Positions 28,538-37,669 of a stretch of 64,000 nucleotides of DNA are shown here, in pieces. The stretch is from NCBI RefSeq assembly GCF_040790665.1, contig NZ_CP160849.1, forward strand, positions 2,753,501 to 2,817,500, given 5' to 3'. Numbering within the stretch: position 1 is the stretch's first letter; every line of letters starts with the position of its first letter. The DNA comes from Sulfitobacter pontiacus (lineage in GTDB: Bacteria; Pseudomonadota; Alphaproteobacteria; Rhodobacterales; Rhodobacteraceae). The position numbers were made by a program, and so were the translations under genes. Under the pieces are notes generated by a model. It was given only the letters and a program-made list of their open reading frames with translations. It had not been told where the DNA came from and made no database searches.

Positions 28538-29536
28538 TTATCCGTTCATCAACCGCGCCACGGCGGGGGCAAAATACGTCAAGACCCCGTCACAGCCCGC
28601 ACGTTTGAACCCCATCAGGCTTTCCATCATCACGCGGTCTTCGTCGATCCAGCCATTCTGGGCGGCGGCTTTCACCATGCTGTATTCACCCGACACCTGA
28701 TAGGCAAAGGTCGGTGCCCCAAAGCTGGATTTCACGCGGTGGCAGATATCAAGATACGGCATGCCGGGTTTGACCATGACCATATCGGCCCCTTCGCGCA
28801 GATCACGCTCGATCAGGCGGATCGCCTCGTTGCTGTTGGCGTAATCCATCTGATAGGTCTTCTTGTCGCCGGTCAGCGCCCCCGAGGCCCCGACAGCATC
28901 GCGGAACGGGCCATAGAAGGCCGAGGCGTATTTCGCCGCGTAGCTCATGATCATCACATCCGAATGGCGCGCCCCTTCAAGACCTGCGCGGATCGCGGCG
29001 ATGCGCCCGTCCATCATATCGGACGGCCCGATGATATCCGCGCCCGCGTCGGCCTGTGCCAGCGCCATCTTGACCAATGCCTCGACCGTGCGGTCGTTGA
29101 CGATGATCCCGTCTTCGACAAAGCCGTCATGGCCGTTGATATTATAGGTATCCAGCGCGACATCGGTCATGAGGACCATATCGGGCACCGCCTTGCGGAT
29201 CGCGCGAATGGCGCGGTTGGCGTTGTTTTCAGGATCCCAGGCGCCGGCGCAATCCTCTGTCCGGTCCTCGATACCGGTGTAAGGGAAGATACACATCGCC
29301 CCGATCCCCAGATCAGAAGCCTCGCGCGCGGCATCTACCAGCTTGTCAACGCTGCGCCGATAGACGCCGGGCATGGAGGGGACGGGCTCTTCCACGCCCT
29401 CACCGCTGCGCACGAACACCGGCCAGATCAGATCCCCCAAGGACAGCGCATTTTCACGGACCAATGCGCGGACGCCCTCGGATTGACGGGTGCGGCGCAG
29501 GCGGGTGGCGGGAAAGGGGGCTTGTTGGGGTCTCAT
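28538..29536 (-). CDS. hemB: Delta-aminolevulinic acid dehydratase (porphobilinogen synthase)
   Basis: Condenses two aminolevulinate molecules to porphobilinogen in tetrapyrrole synthesis. The protein has 332 residues. The Schiff-base lysine is in MVKPGMPYLD (about residue 250), and a second conserved Lys is in YAAKYASAFYGPFR. The cysteine cluster of zinc enzymes is replaced by DVALDTYNINGHDG, so the catalytic zinc site is absent. Rhodobacter capsulatus HemB is also known to lack it. The gene starts with ATG at 29536; its leader can form a hairpin across the region between the ribosome site and ATG. Confidence 0.97.
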   Translation of the reverse strand: MRPQQAPFPATRLRRTRQSEGVRALVRENALSLGDLIWPVFVRSGEGVEEPVPSMPGVYRRSVDKLVDAAREASDLGIGAMCIFPYTGIEDRTEDCAGAWDPENNANRAIRAIRKAVPDMVLMTDVALDTYNINGHDGFVEDGIIVNDRTVEALVKMALAQADAGADIIGPSDMMDGRIAAIRAGLEGARHSDVMIMSYAAKYASAFYGPFRDAVGASGALTGDKKTYQMDYANSNEAIRLIERDLREGADMVMVKPGMPYLDICHRVKSSFGAPTFAYQVSGEYSMVKAAAQNGWIDEDRVMMESLMGFKRAGCDGVLTYFAPAVARLMNG

Positions 29537-29586
29537 GCAAAAATACCTCAGATGCTACCGGGCAAGGCTTGCCACGTATTTTTGCA
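29536..29586 (-). promoter_or_regulatory. Leader hairpin covering the hemB start
   Basis: TGCAAAAATAC at 29536-29546 and GTATTTTTGCA at 29576-29586 are perfect 11-base inverted repeats. In the hemB mRNA the proximal arm runs from the last G of the ribosome site GAGG to the A of the ATG. A nested stem GGCAAG G CTTGCC (29561-29573) lies in the loop. If transcribed, it would mask the start, so translation control is possible. Confidence 0.45.
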
Positions 29587-29689
29587 CGGCTCAAGGCTAG
29601 GAATTTCGCGAACGCGCCGCTATGACAGGCAGACGATTGTAGGGCAGCACGTCTGAACACAATGATTTCACTTCAAAGATGAGCGCACC

Positions 29690-30217
29690 TTGACCCTCTA
29701 TCAGACAATTTTCGAAGTCATCGACATGCGGTCTTTTTCCAACCTGTGGTACTGGATCGCCGTTGCTGTGATCTGGTCTTCTGCCAGCCATTGGGTCTTG
29801 GGCGTGCCCTTTGATATGGTGCTGCGCGCGCGGCGCAACGGTGAACAGGCGCTGGTCGACCTGGAGGATATGGCACGCATCAACGTGAACCGTATTCTAT
29901 ATATCACCCAAGTGTCCGGCATCTGGATTTTGGGGTTCACCTGCTTTTTCATGACGATGCTCTTTACGCTGGCGGTTTTCTACCGGTTCGAATTCGCCCA
30001 AGCCGTGCTGTTGCTGGCTTTTCCGTTGTGTCTGGTAGGGGTGCTGAGCGTGTCGACCGCGCAGCAGATCCGCGAGGATTCCGGCACCGGCGACCGCCTG
30101 ATCAAACGGCTGAACCGTCACCGTCTTTATACCCAGATCATCGGGATGATTTCGATTTTCATCACATCGATGTGGGGCATGTACCAAAACCTTTATACAG
30201 GTCCGTTTGGCGGTTGA
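29690..30217 (+). CDS. Conserved Rhodobacterales membrane protein
   Basis: A 175-residue protein with about four hydrophobic segments (near residues 20-40, 75-100, 103-122 and 150-165). Conserved-looking blocks are IDMRSFSNLWYWIAVAVIWS, SHWVLGVPFDMV and RINVNRILYITQ. I recall relatives labelled as a SufBCD complex component in Rhodobacterales genomes, but nothing here supports a role in iron-sulfur assembly. The start is TTG at 29690, keeping the MRSFSNLWYW block internal; an ATG at 29726 is the alternative. It is followed by mfd after 31 bases and may share its transcript. Confidence 0.75.
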   Translation: MTLYQTIFEVIDMRSFSNLWYWIAVAVIWSSASHWVLGVPFDMVLRARRNGEQALVDLEDMARINVNRILYITQVSGIWILGFTCFFMTMLFTLAVFYRFEFAQAVLLLAFPLCLVGVLSVSTAQQIREDSGTGDRLIKRLNRHRLYTQIIGMISIFITSMWGMYQNLYTGPFGG

Positions 30218-30248
30218 AAAAACCGCGATCGGATACAGGTAGCTGCTG

Positions 30249-33200
30249 ATGTCAGAGAAATCCCAAATCACGCTGTCCGGCGTTCCCGAAGGTTTTGACG
30301 CACAGGCGGTGCTGAACGAACTGGGCAAAAGTGGCACACCGGTGCTGCATATTGCCCGCGATGACAAACGCATGGTGGCAATGCAGGCGGCACTGCGCTT
30401 TTTCGCGCCGGATGTGCCTGTGGTCGTCTTCCCCGGATGGGATTGCCTGCCCTATGACCGCGTGTCGCCCAATGCCGATATCTCGGCGCAGCGGATGGCG
30501 ACGCTGGCGGGACTGGTGCATGGAATGCCGGACCGTTTTATCCTGCTGACCACGCTGAACGCCGCGACCCAGCGGGTGCCTGCGCGCGATGTGCTGCGCG
30601 ATGCCGCGTTTTCGGCCCGTGTGGGCGACCGGATAGACGAGGCAGCCTTGCGCGGGTTCCTTGTCCGCATGGGCTTTGTCCAGAGCCCGACGGTGACCGA
30701 ACCGGGCGACTACGCGATCCGCGGCGGCATCATCGACATTTTCCCACCCGGCGATCTTGGCCCTGTGCGACTGGACCTCTTTGGCGATACGCTGGACGGG
30801 GCGCGCCGCTTTGATCCGGTGACACAGCGCACCACAGAAAAGCTGGAGCTCGTGGAGCTTGCCCCCGTCAGCGAAGTCATCCTTGACGAAAGTGCTATCA
30901 CCCGTTTCCGCCAGAACTACCGGATCGAATTCGGGGCCGCGGGGACCGATGATCCGCTGTATGAAGCGATCAGCGCAGGGCGCAAGCATCAGGGCGCGGA
31001 ACACTGGATGTCGTTCTTTCACGAGACGCTCGAGACCTTGTTCGACTACGTGCCGCGGGCGACGATCACGCTGGACGACCAGCTGACCGCGCAACGTCTG
31101 TCGCGGTGGGAGAGTATCGCGGATCAATACGAAACCCGCAGGCTGGCGATGGCGAACCGGTCGAAGATGGACAGCGTCTATAAGCCCGCACCGCCCGAGG
31201 GGCTGTACCTGACCGACACCGCGTGGGAAACCGCGCTGATCGGCAAACGCGTGATCAGTTTCAAACCGCTCCCCCAGCCGACGGGTCCGAATGTGCTGGA
31301 TGCGGGCGGACGCTTGGGGCGCAACTTCGCCCCCGAGAGACAACAGGAAAGCGTCAGCCTTTTCGGTGCTTTGGCCGCGCATATTAAAGCAAAACTTAAA
31401 GAAGGGCCGGTGGTCATCGCCAGCTATTCCGATGGCGCGCGCGAACGGTTGACCGGCCTGATCGAAGACGAAGGCATGGGCGAGACCATCGCCATCAAGA
31501 ACGGCACCCGCATCGGCAAACGCGGGCTGCATCTGGCGGTTTGGGCGTTGGAACACGGGTTCGAAGCCCCGTGGGAAAGCGGCAGCAGCGCCTCGAAACT
31601 GACTGTCATCTCTGAACAGGACATCCTTGGCGACCGCTTGATCCGCGCGCCGAAACGTAAACGGCGGGCCGAGAATTTCCTGACCGAGACACAATCGCTG
31701 AGCCCCGGCGATCTGGTCGTGCATGTGGATCACGGTGTCGGCCGCTATCTGGGGATGGAGGTGGTGACCGCCGCCGGTGCCGCCCATGAATGTCTGCTGC
31801 TGGAATACGCCGAAAGCTCGAAGCTCTATCTGCCGGTCGAGAATATCGAACTGCTGTCACGCTATGGCCATGACGAGGGGCTGCTTGACAAGCTGGGCGG
31901 TGGCGCGTGGCAGTCCAAGAAAGCCAAGCTCAAGGAACGCATCCGCGAGATGGCGGACAAGCTGATCCGCATCGCCGCCGAACGTGCGCTGCGCAAAGCG
32001 CCTGTCATGGATCCGCCCCCCGGCATGTGGGACGCGTTTTCCGCGCGCTTCCCCTATACCGAGACCGACGACCAGTTGAATGCCATCTCGGATGTGCTGG
32101 ACGATCTGACCAGCGGCAACCCGATGGACCGGCTGATCTGCGGCGACGTAGGCTTTGGCAAGACCGAGGTCGCCATGCGCGCCGCCTTTGTCGCGGCCAT
32201 GTCAGGGCTGCAGGTGGCGATTGTCGCGCCGACGACCCTGCTGGCACGTCAACACTATAAATCCTTCGCCGAACGCTTCCGAGGCTTCCCGCTTGAGGTG
32301 CGTCAACTGTCGCGTTTTGTCACCGCGAAAGAGGCCACAGCCACCCGCGACGGCATCAATCGCGGCACCGTCGATGTGGTGGTGGGCACCCACGCGCTGC
32401 TGGCAAAGACGGTCAAGTTCAAGAACCTCGGCCTGCTGATTATTGATGAAGAACAACACTTTGGCGTGGGTCACAAAGAACGTCTGAAGGCGATGCGCAC
32501 GGATATTCACGTGCTGACCCTGACCGCCACGCCGATCCCGCGCACCCTGCAGCTTAGCCTGACCGGCGTGCGCGACCTGTCGATCATCGGCACGCCACCA
32601 GTCGACCGTCTGGCCATCCGCACCTATGTCAGCGAATTTGATGCCGTCACCCTGCGCGAGGCGCTGTTGCGCGAACATTATCGCGGCGGGCAGTCCTTCT
32701 ATGTGGTGCCCCGCATCACCGATCTGCCCGAAATCGAAGCGTTCCTGAAAGAGCAACTGCCCGAGCTGACCTATCTTGTTGCCCATGGGCAGATGGCCGC
32801 CGGAGAGCTCGACGACCGGATGAACGCCTTTTACGACGGGAAGTATGACATCCTGCTGGCCACGACGATTGTGGAATCCGGTCTGGATATCCCGACGGCC
32901 AACACGATGATCGTGCACCGTGCCGATATGTTTGGTCTGGCACAGCTCTACCAGATCAGGGGCAGGGTGGGCCGATCAAAAACCCGCGCCTATGCCTATC
33001 TGACGACCAAACCGCGTGCCAAGCTGACCGCGACGGCAGAGAAGCGTTTGCGGGTGTTGGGCAGTCTCGACACGCTTGGGGCAGGCTTTACGCTGGCGTC
33101 GCAGGATCTTGATATCCGGGGTGCGGGCAACCTGCTGGGCGAGGAACAATCCGGCCAGATGCGCGACGTGGGGTTCGAGCTTTATCAATCCATGCTGGAA

Positions 33201-33737
33201 GACGCGATTGCCAAGATCAAGTCGGGCGAGCTGGAAGGCGTGATCGACGACGATGGGCAGTGGGCACCGCAGATCAATCTGGGCGTGCCGGTGCTGATCC
33301 CCGAGGATTACGTCCCTGATCTGGATGTGCGCCTTGGGCTCTACCGTCGCCTGTCCGAACTGACCACCAAGGTCGAGCTGGAAGGCTTTGCCGCCGAGCT
33401 GATCGACCGTTTCGGCAAGCTGCCGAAAGAGGTGAACACGCTGATGCTGGTCGTGCGGATCAAGGCGATGTGTAAACGCGCCGGTATTGCCAAGCTGGAT
33501 GGCGGGCCCAAGGGCGTCACGATCCAGTTCCACAACGACAAATTCGCCTCGCCCGAGGGGTTGGTCACCTTCATTCAAGACCAACGCGGGCTGGCAAAGG
33601 TCAAAGAGAACAAGATCGTCGTTAAGCGCGACTGGAAAACCGATGCCGACAAGATCAAAGGGGCCTTTGCCATCGCCCGTGATCTGGCAGAGCATGTGAT
33701 CGCCAAGGAAAAGAAGGCCAAGAAAGCAAAAGCCTGA
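30249..33737 (+). CDS. mfd: Transcription-repair coupling factor Mfd
   Basis: A 1162-residue DNA translocase that removes stalled RNA polymerase from damaged DNA and recruits UvrA. In order: the UvrB-like N-terminal module (about 1-320), the RNA polymerase-interacting domain ([18 protein letters not shown], near 490), the RecG-like motor with Walker [10 protein letters not shown] and the DEEQ box [10 protein letters not shown], the QIRGRVGRS motif VI, the TRG motif region, and a C-terminal domain with DFGxLP-like RFGKLPKEV. Full length. The stop codon lies within the hairpin at 33729-33758. Confidence 0.97.
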   Translation: MSEKSQITLSGVPEGFDAQAVLNELGKSGTPVLHIARDDKRMVAMQAALRFFAPDVPVVVFPGWDCLPYDRVSPNADISAQRMATLAGLVHGMPDRFILLTTLNAATQRVPARDVLRDAAFSARVGDRIDEAALRGFLVRMGFVQSPTVTEPGDYAIRGGIIDIFPPGDLGPVRLDLFGDTLDGARRFDPVTQRTTEKLELVELAPVSEVILDESAITRFRQNYRIEFGAAGTDDPLYEAISAGRKHQGAEHWMSFFHETLETLFDYVPRATITLDDQLTAQRLSRWESIADQYETRRLAMANRSKMDSVYKPAPPEGLYLTDTAWETALIGKRVISFKPLPQPTGPNVLDAGGRLGRNFAPERQQESVSLFGALAAHIKAKLKEGPVVIASYSDGARERLTGLIEDEGMGETIAIKNGTRIGKRGLHLAVWALEHGFEAPWESGSSASKLTVISEQDILGDRLIRAPKRKRRAENFLTETQSLSPGDLVVHVDHGVGRYLGMEVVTAAGAAHECLLLEYAESSKLYLPVENIELLSRYGHDEGLLDKLGGGAWQSKKAKLKERIREMADKLIRIAAERALRKAPVMDPPPGMWDAFSARFPYTETDDQLNAISDVLDDLTSGNPMDRLICGDVGFGKTEVAMRAAFVAAMSGLQVAIVAPTTLLARQHYKSFAERFRGFPLEVRQLSRFVTAKEATATRDGINRGTVDVVVGTHALLAKTVKFKNLGLLIIDEEQHFGVGHKERLKAMRTDIHVLTLTATPIPRTLQLSLTGVRDLSIIGTPPVDRLAIRTYVSEFDAVTLREALLREHYRGGQSFYVVPRITDLPEIEAFLKEQLPELTYLVAHGQMAAGELDDRMNAFYDGKYDILLATTIVESGLDIPTANTMIVHRADMFGLAQLYQIRGRVGRSKTRAYAYLTTKPRAKLTATAEKRLRVLGSLDTLGAGFTLASQDLDIRGAGNLLGEEQSGQMRDVGFELYQSMLEDAIAKIKSGELEGVIDDDGQWAPQINLGVPVLIPEDYVPDLDVRLGLYRRLSELTTKVELEGFAAELIDRFGKLPKEVNTLMLVVRIKAMCKRAGIAKLDGGPKGVTIQFHNDKFASPEGLVTFIQDQRGLAKVKENKIVVKRDWKTDADKIKGAFAIARDLAEHVIAKEKKAKKAKA

Positions 33738-33758
33738 CCCGTTTCGGGGTCAGGCTTT
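33729..33758. terminator. Terminator hairpin at the end of mfd
   Basis: AAAGCCTGACCC (33729-33740) and GGGTCAGGCTTT (33747-33758) form a perfect 12-base stem with the loop GTTTCG. The mfd stop codon (33735-33737) is inside the left arm. The convergent DUF533 gene ends at 33789, so it may act for both strands. Confidence 0.8.
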
Positions 33759-33788
33759 CACAACCGTCTGTGGTCAGGCCGCGCCGCT

Positions 33789-34613
33789 TTAGGTGTAAAG
33801 CGACGGCACCCCCATCTGCGCGTGGATCTCGTTCACCGCGGCGGGCTGCATCCCATAGGCGCTGGCCAGCTTGTGCAGATATTGCGCCTCTTCCTGCGTA
33901 TCCAGATCAATCGCCAGCAGCGACATCGCATAGATTTGCGGGCCCATGCCGTCGGGGGTCTGGGCGACCAGCGCGTCGACATCCACAGGGGCTTCCATCT
34001 GGCCTTGCACGAAAGCGGCCTCGTCGGCGTCCACGTCGCCCAGATGGTTCAGCAGCTTTTCACGCTCGTTCTCATCAAAAGTACCGTCAGATTTCGCGGC
34101 CTGGATCATCGCGGCGATCATCAGCGCGGCGGTGGCCTCCTGCTCGCGCGAGGGGGTGATTTCGGGGGCAGGGTTGCTATCGAATTGCGAGTTCAGCACC
34201 GCGCCAAAGTCTGCCTCTGGCCGTTCGGGGGCTTTTTGGCTGGCACCGCCCAGGCTGGACAGCAAGCCACCCGCACCTGCGGCACCGGCAAGTCCACCCA
34301 GCAGCCCGCCAAGGCCGCCCGAGCTTCCAGACGTGCTGGTGCCTGTGCCGCCGCCGCCAAGCTGGTTCAGCAAACCGCCCAAGCCGCCGCTGCTGGCACC
34401 GGATGATCCCCCCATCAAACCGCCCAGCATATCCTGCAGGTTACCGCCCGAGCCGCCCGTGCTGCCGCCGGTCAGACCGCCCAGCAATCCGCCTAGACCG
34501 CCGCCGCTGCTGGCGCTGCCGGTCGTGGATTTATTCTTGTTCATCATGGCGCTGGCCCCTTTGGCCACAGCCACGCCGATCGCCACTTTGGCCAATGTTT
34601 TCATCAAGCTCAT
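33789..34613 (-). CDS. DUF533/TerB-like protein with glycine-rich N-terminal region
   Basis: A 274-residue protein. After a hydrophobic N-terminus (MSLMKTLAKVAIGVAVAKGA) come about 95 residues of low-complexity Gly/Leu/Ser sequence with repeated GGLGGLLGGL units. The C-terminal half (about 150-274) is a helical TerB-like domain: EQEATAALMIAAMIQAAKSD, DENEREKLLNHL, and YLHKLASAYGM. DUF533 proteins have been linked by similarity to tellurite-resistance TerB; function is unproven. The start at 34613 is chosen because AAAGGATT lies upstream and the encoded protein begins with the hydrophobic segment. Confidence 0.85.
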   Translation of the reverse strand: MSLMKTLAKVAIGVAVAKGASAMMNKNKSTTGSASSGGGLGGLLGGLTGGSTGGSGGNLQDMLGGLMGGSSGASSGGLGGLLNQLGGGGTGTSTSGSSGGLGGLLGGLAGAAGAGGLLSSLGGASQKAPERPEADFGAVLNSQFDSNPAPEITPSREQEATAALMIAAMIQAAKSDGTFDENEREKLLNHLGDVDADEAAFVQGQMEAPVDVDALVAQTPDGMGPQIYAMSLLAIDLDTQEEAQYLHKLASAYGMQPAAVNEIHAQMGVPSLYT

Positions 34614-34726
34614 TATCGATAATCCTTTTGGGTCAAATCGCCTGCAAGTCTGTTGCAGTTTACTGTGCAAAACAACCAAAAGATCGCGGGGGTTCCCGCT
34701 TGTCGACGTGCTTGACGGTGGGACAA

Positions 34727-34746
34727 CGGGTGGCACCTGCCACCCG
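34727..34746. terminator. Hairpin downstream of selO
   Basis: CGGGTGGCA CC TGCCACCCG is a perfect nine-base inverted repeat eight bases past the selO stop on the minus strand. No clear T-run follows, so it may be a processing end or a weak terminator. Confidence 0.5.
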
Positions 34747-34754
34747 CTGGCCGC

Positions 34755-36167
34755 TCAGGTGCCGCAGAAGGTGGCCGGCACGATCTCCTGCGTCGTCGGC
34801 GCGCGGTGCAGATCGGTGTCGGTTTCGCGGTACGGGTGGGCAAGCGCTGTCATCAGCCGGTGGATCGGGTCCATATCACCGGCAACGGCGGCGTTGATCA
34901 TCGCCTCTATCCGGTGGTTGCGCGGGATCACGGCGGGGTTGGCGGCCTCCATGACCGATTTAGGGTCCGGCTCGGCCGCGATGCGCTGCTGCCACGCGTC
35001 GCGCCAGTTGGCAAAGGCCGCGCGGTCGGTGAACTGGCCGGCGGCATCATCGCCTGACAGCGCGCGGAAAGCATTGGTAAAATCCGCGCCATCCGTTTGC
35101 ATCAGCGACAACAGGGCGTCGATCAGCGCAGTATCTTCAGCCTTGGGCGTCGTGATCCCGATCTTGGCAGCAAAGCGTCTCAGCCAGGCTTGCTCGATCA
35201 ACGCGGGCATGGCGTGCACGATTTCTGTCGCCTCGGCCACGCCGGTTTCGGGATCATCAAGCTGCTGCAACAACGAGGTTGCAAGCTGCGCCATATTCCA
35301 CACGACGATTTGCGGCTGATTGGCATAGGCATAGCGCCCCTGACGGTCGATGGAGCTGAACACACGGTTGGGGTGGAACGCATCCATGAAGGCGCAGGGG
35401 CCGTAATCAATCGTCTCGCCCGAGATGGCGCAGTTATCGGTGTTCATCACCCCGTGAATAAAGCCCACTGACATCCACGCCGCGACCAGATCCGCCTGTG
35501 CGGAGCAGACCGCGCGCAGCAGGCCCAGGGGCCCGTCCGCCTGCGGGTAGTGCCGCTGGATCGCATAGTCGGTGAGGCGGCGCAGATTTTCGACCTCGCC
35601 CCGATGGGCAAAGACCTGAAACGTCCCCACACGCAGATGGCTTGCGGCGACACGGGTCAGCACGGCACCGGGCAGGGCGGTTTCGCGAAAGACATCCTCG
35701 CCACTTTGCACAGCGGCCAGGGCGCGGGTGGTGGGGATGCCAAGGGCGTGCATCGCCTCGGACACCACATATTCACGCAAGACCGGCCCAAGCCAGGCGC
35801 GCCCGTCGCCGCCACGGGAATAGGGCGTGCGCCCCGATCCTTTCAGCTGGATATCGCGGCGCTGGCCCTTTGCATCCAGCACCTCGCCCAAGAGGATCGC
35901 GCGACCATCGCCAAGCTGCGGGTTGTAATTGCCGAACTGATGCCCCGCATAAAGCTGCGCCAGCGGGTCGGCACCGGCGGGCAGTTCGTTCCCGCTGAAG
36001 ATAAAGGCCAGATCCTCGGTCGATCCGTGGGTGATCCCCAGCGTCTTTGCGAGCGGCGCGTTGAAAGCCAGCAGTTTGGGGTCGGCCACCGGCGTCGGCG
36101 TGGTGCGGGTGAAAAAGCCATCGGGCAAGGCCGCGTAGCTGTTATCGAAGGGGGCTGATAATGTCAT
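34755..36167 (-). CDS. selO: Protein adenylyltransferase SelO
   Basis: A 470-residue pseudokinase-fold enzyme that transfers AMP to Ser, Thr or Tyr of target proteins; bacterial members are linked to redox homeostasis. Motifs: YAGHQFGNYNPQLGDGRA, LKGSGRTPYSRGGDGRA for nucleotide binding, FIHGVMNTDN and IDYGPCAFMD for metal binding. The protein ends FCGT, with Cys in the antepenultimate position where eukaryotic SelO has selenocysteine. Start ATG at 36167. It is the last gene of a leftward set with the GNAT and nucleoside hydrolase genes, 42 bases after the GNAT stop. Confidence 0.93.
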   Translation of the reverse strand: MTLSAPFDNSYAALPDGFFTRTTPTPVADPKLLAFNAPLAKTLGITHGSTEDLAFIFSGNELPAGADPLAQLYAGHQFGNYNPQLGDGRAILLGEVLDAKGQRRDIQLKGSGRTPYSRGGDGRAWLGPVLREYVVSEAMHALGIPTTRALAAVQSGEDVFRETALPGAVLTRVAASHLRVGTFQVFAHRGEVENLRRLTDYAIQRHYPQADGPLGLLRAVCSAQADLVAAWMSVGFIHGVMNTDNCAISGETIDYGPCAFMDAFHPNRVFSSIDRQGRYAYANQPQIVVWNMAQLATSLLQQLDDPETGVAEATEIVHAMPALIEQAWLRRFAAKIGITTPKAEDTALIDALLSLMQTDGADFTNAFRALSGDDAAGQFTDRAAFANWRDAWQQRIAAEPDPKSVMEAANPAVIPRNHRIEAMINAAVAGDMDPIHRLMTALAHPYRETDTDLHRAPTTQEIVPATFCGT

Positions 36168-36209
36168 AGGGCAGATATAGGGGCCGCGGCCCCACCTTGC
36201 CAGTCCGCG

Positions 36210-36659
36210 TCAGAATTTGCGCGACATGAACATGTAGTTTTCGCGGGGGCGAAAGCCTGCACGGTGGTAAAGCTTCTGCGCGATCTCGTTGCTACGCTCT
36301 ACCTCAAGATGGATCGCGCGCAGACCGCCGCCCGCCAGCGCATTCGGGACGGCCAGCAATGCCTCTGTCGCGATGCCACGGCCACGCACGCCGGGGCGCA
36401 CGTAGATTTCATCGATGATCGCGTCCAGACCGCCGAATTCAACCGACCAGCCGAAGGTGATGATGATATAGCCGATGGGCGCACGGGCAGGGCCGATCAG
36501 ATAGGCCACCCCATAGGGCGTGCCTTCGAGCAGAGGTGCCAGCCCGTTGCGGCGGTCGTCATCCGTCTGCTCGATCCCCGTCTCGGCGTGAAAGCTGCCC
36601 ACGAGGGCAACGAGACGGTCCAGATGCTCTGGCTTGGCAAGGGTGAAGGCTGCGCTCAT
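36210..36659 (-). CDS. GNAT family N-acetyltransferase
   Basis: A 149-residue acetyltransferase. The acetyl-CoA motif A is VRPGVRGRGIATEALL at about residues 88-103, preceded by DEIY. The C-terminal motif B is AQKLYHRAGFRPRENYMFMS. The acceptor is unknown; small-molecule or protein N-acetylation both occur in the family. The ATG overlaps the stop of the nucleoside hydrolase gene as ATGA (36656-36659), so the two are translationally coupled. Confidence 0.9.
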   Translation of the reverse strand: MSAAFTLAKPEHLDRLVALVGSFHAETGIEQTDDDRRNGLAPLLEGTPYGVAYLIGPARAPIGYIIITFGWSVEFGGLDAIIDEIYVRPGVRGRGIATEALLAVPNALAGGGLRAIHLEVERSNEIAQKLYHRAGFRPRENYMFMSRKF

Positions 36660-37597
36660 AGACGGGCCAGCCGTTCGGTCAGCAGGGCAAAGAAGCCGTC
36701 AGAATCCAGATCGCCCATAAAGGTCGCATTGGGGGCGCGGTCGGTCACGCCCCACCAATCGGCGACGGTCATGCCCATGGTCAGCTCTGACTCTGTCTCG
36801 ATCTCGACGTTGACGTGGCGGCCTTTGAACAAATCGGGGTTGATCAGATAGGCGGTGACGCAAGGGTCATGCAGCGGCGCGCCGTCAGAGCCGTATTTCT
36901 CTTTGTCGAACCGTTCGAAGAAATCGGTCATTTCCGCCACGGCGATGCCCACAGGCGTGCCAAGGGCGCGGAAAGCGTCGTTGCGCGCTTTGGTCACCAG
37001 CGCCTTATGGGTAACGTCCAGCGGCATGACAACGATAGGAGCGCCAGATTTGAACACAATATCAGCCGCTTGCGGATCGACGTAGATGTTGAACTCCGCC
37101 GTTGGGGTGATGTTACCCCCTTCGAAATAGCCACCGCCCATCAGTACGATCTTGGCGATGCGATCGGCGATATCGGGTGCTTTTTGCAACGCGGTGGCGA
37201 TATTGGTCAGCGGCCCCAGCGGGCATAGCGTGACGGTTCCCGGTGCGTTATCGCGCAGCGTGTCGATGATAAAATCCACCGCATGGCCTTCGGCCATCGG
37301 CATGGTCGGTTCGGGCAGATCGGGGCCGTCCAGCCCGGTCTTGCCGTGCACATGCTCTGCTGTGACCAGCGCGCGGCCCAGGGGGCGGTCGCATCCGGCA
37401 AATACTTTGACATCCCGTTTGCCTGCCAATTCGCACACGATCCGCGCGTTGCGCGAGGTGAGGTCCAGCGGCACATTGCCCGCGACGCAGGTGATCCCCA
37501 GAACATCAAGCTCTTCGGGGCTGGCCAAAGCGACAAGGATCGCTACGGCGTCATCCTGACCGGGGTCCGTGTCGATAATGATCTTGCGCGGTGTCAT
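36656..37597 (-). CDS. Inosine-uridine preferring nucleoside hydrolase family
   Basis: A 313-residue enzyme that splits ribonucleosides into base and ribose. The calcium-site motif IIDTDPGQDDA is at residues 6-16, with VLMGGGYFEGGNITPTAEFN in the middle and HDPCVTAYL towards the C-terminus; these provide the usual metal ligands. The His in HDP contacts the substrate in known structures. The start at 37597 (MTPRKII) follows ACAGGAG. Purine or pyrimidine preference cannot be read from sequence. Together with the coupled GNAT gene it may belong to nucleoside salvage. Confidence 0.92.
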   Translation of the reverse strand: MTPRKIIIDTDPGQDDAVAILVALASPEELDVLGITCVAGNVPLDLTSRNARIVCELAGKRDVKVFAGCDRPLGRALVTAEHVHGKTGLDGPDLPEPTMPMAEGHAVDFIIDTLRDNAPGTVTLCPLGPLTNIATALQKAPDIADRIAKIVLMGGGYFEGGNITPTAEFNIYVDPQAADIVFKSGAPIVVMPLDVTHKALVTKARNDAFRALGTPVGIAVAEMTDFFERFDKEKYGSDGAPLHDPCVTAYLINPDLFKGRHVNVEIETESELTMGMTVADWWGVTDRAPNATFMGDLDSDGFFALLTERLARL

Positions 37598-37669
37598 GGG
37601 CTCTCCTGTCTTGGCTGTGCCAGAGCCTTGCCGCAAGTGCCGCGACTTGTCCAGCAGGCACGGGCGGTC

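Noticed and set aside
36180-36193. Self-complementary GGGGCCGCGGCCCC between selO and the GNAT gene
   Set aside because: It has no loop as a hairpin unless the centre opens, and no T-run. In G+C-rich sequence such a 14-mer is not strong evidence for a terminator or operator.
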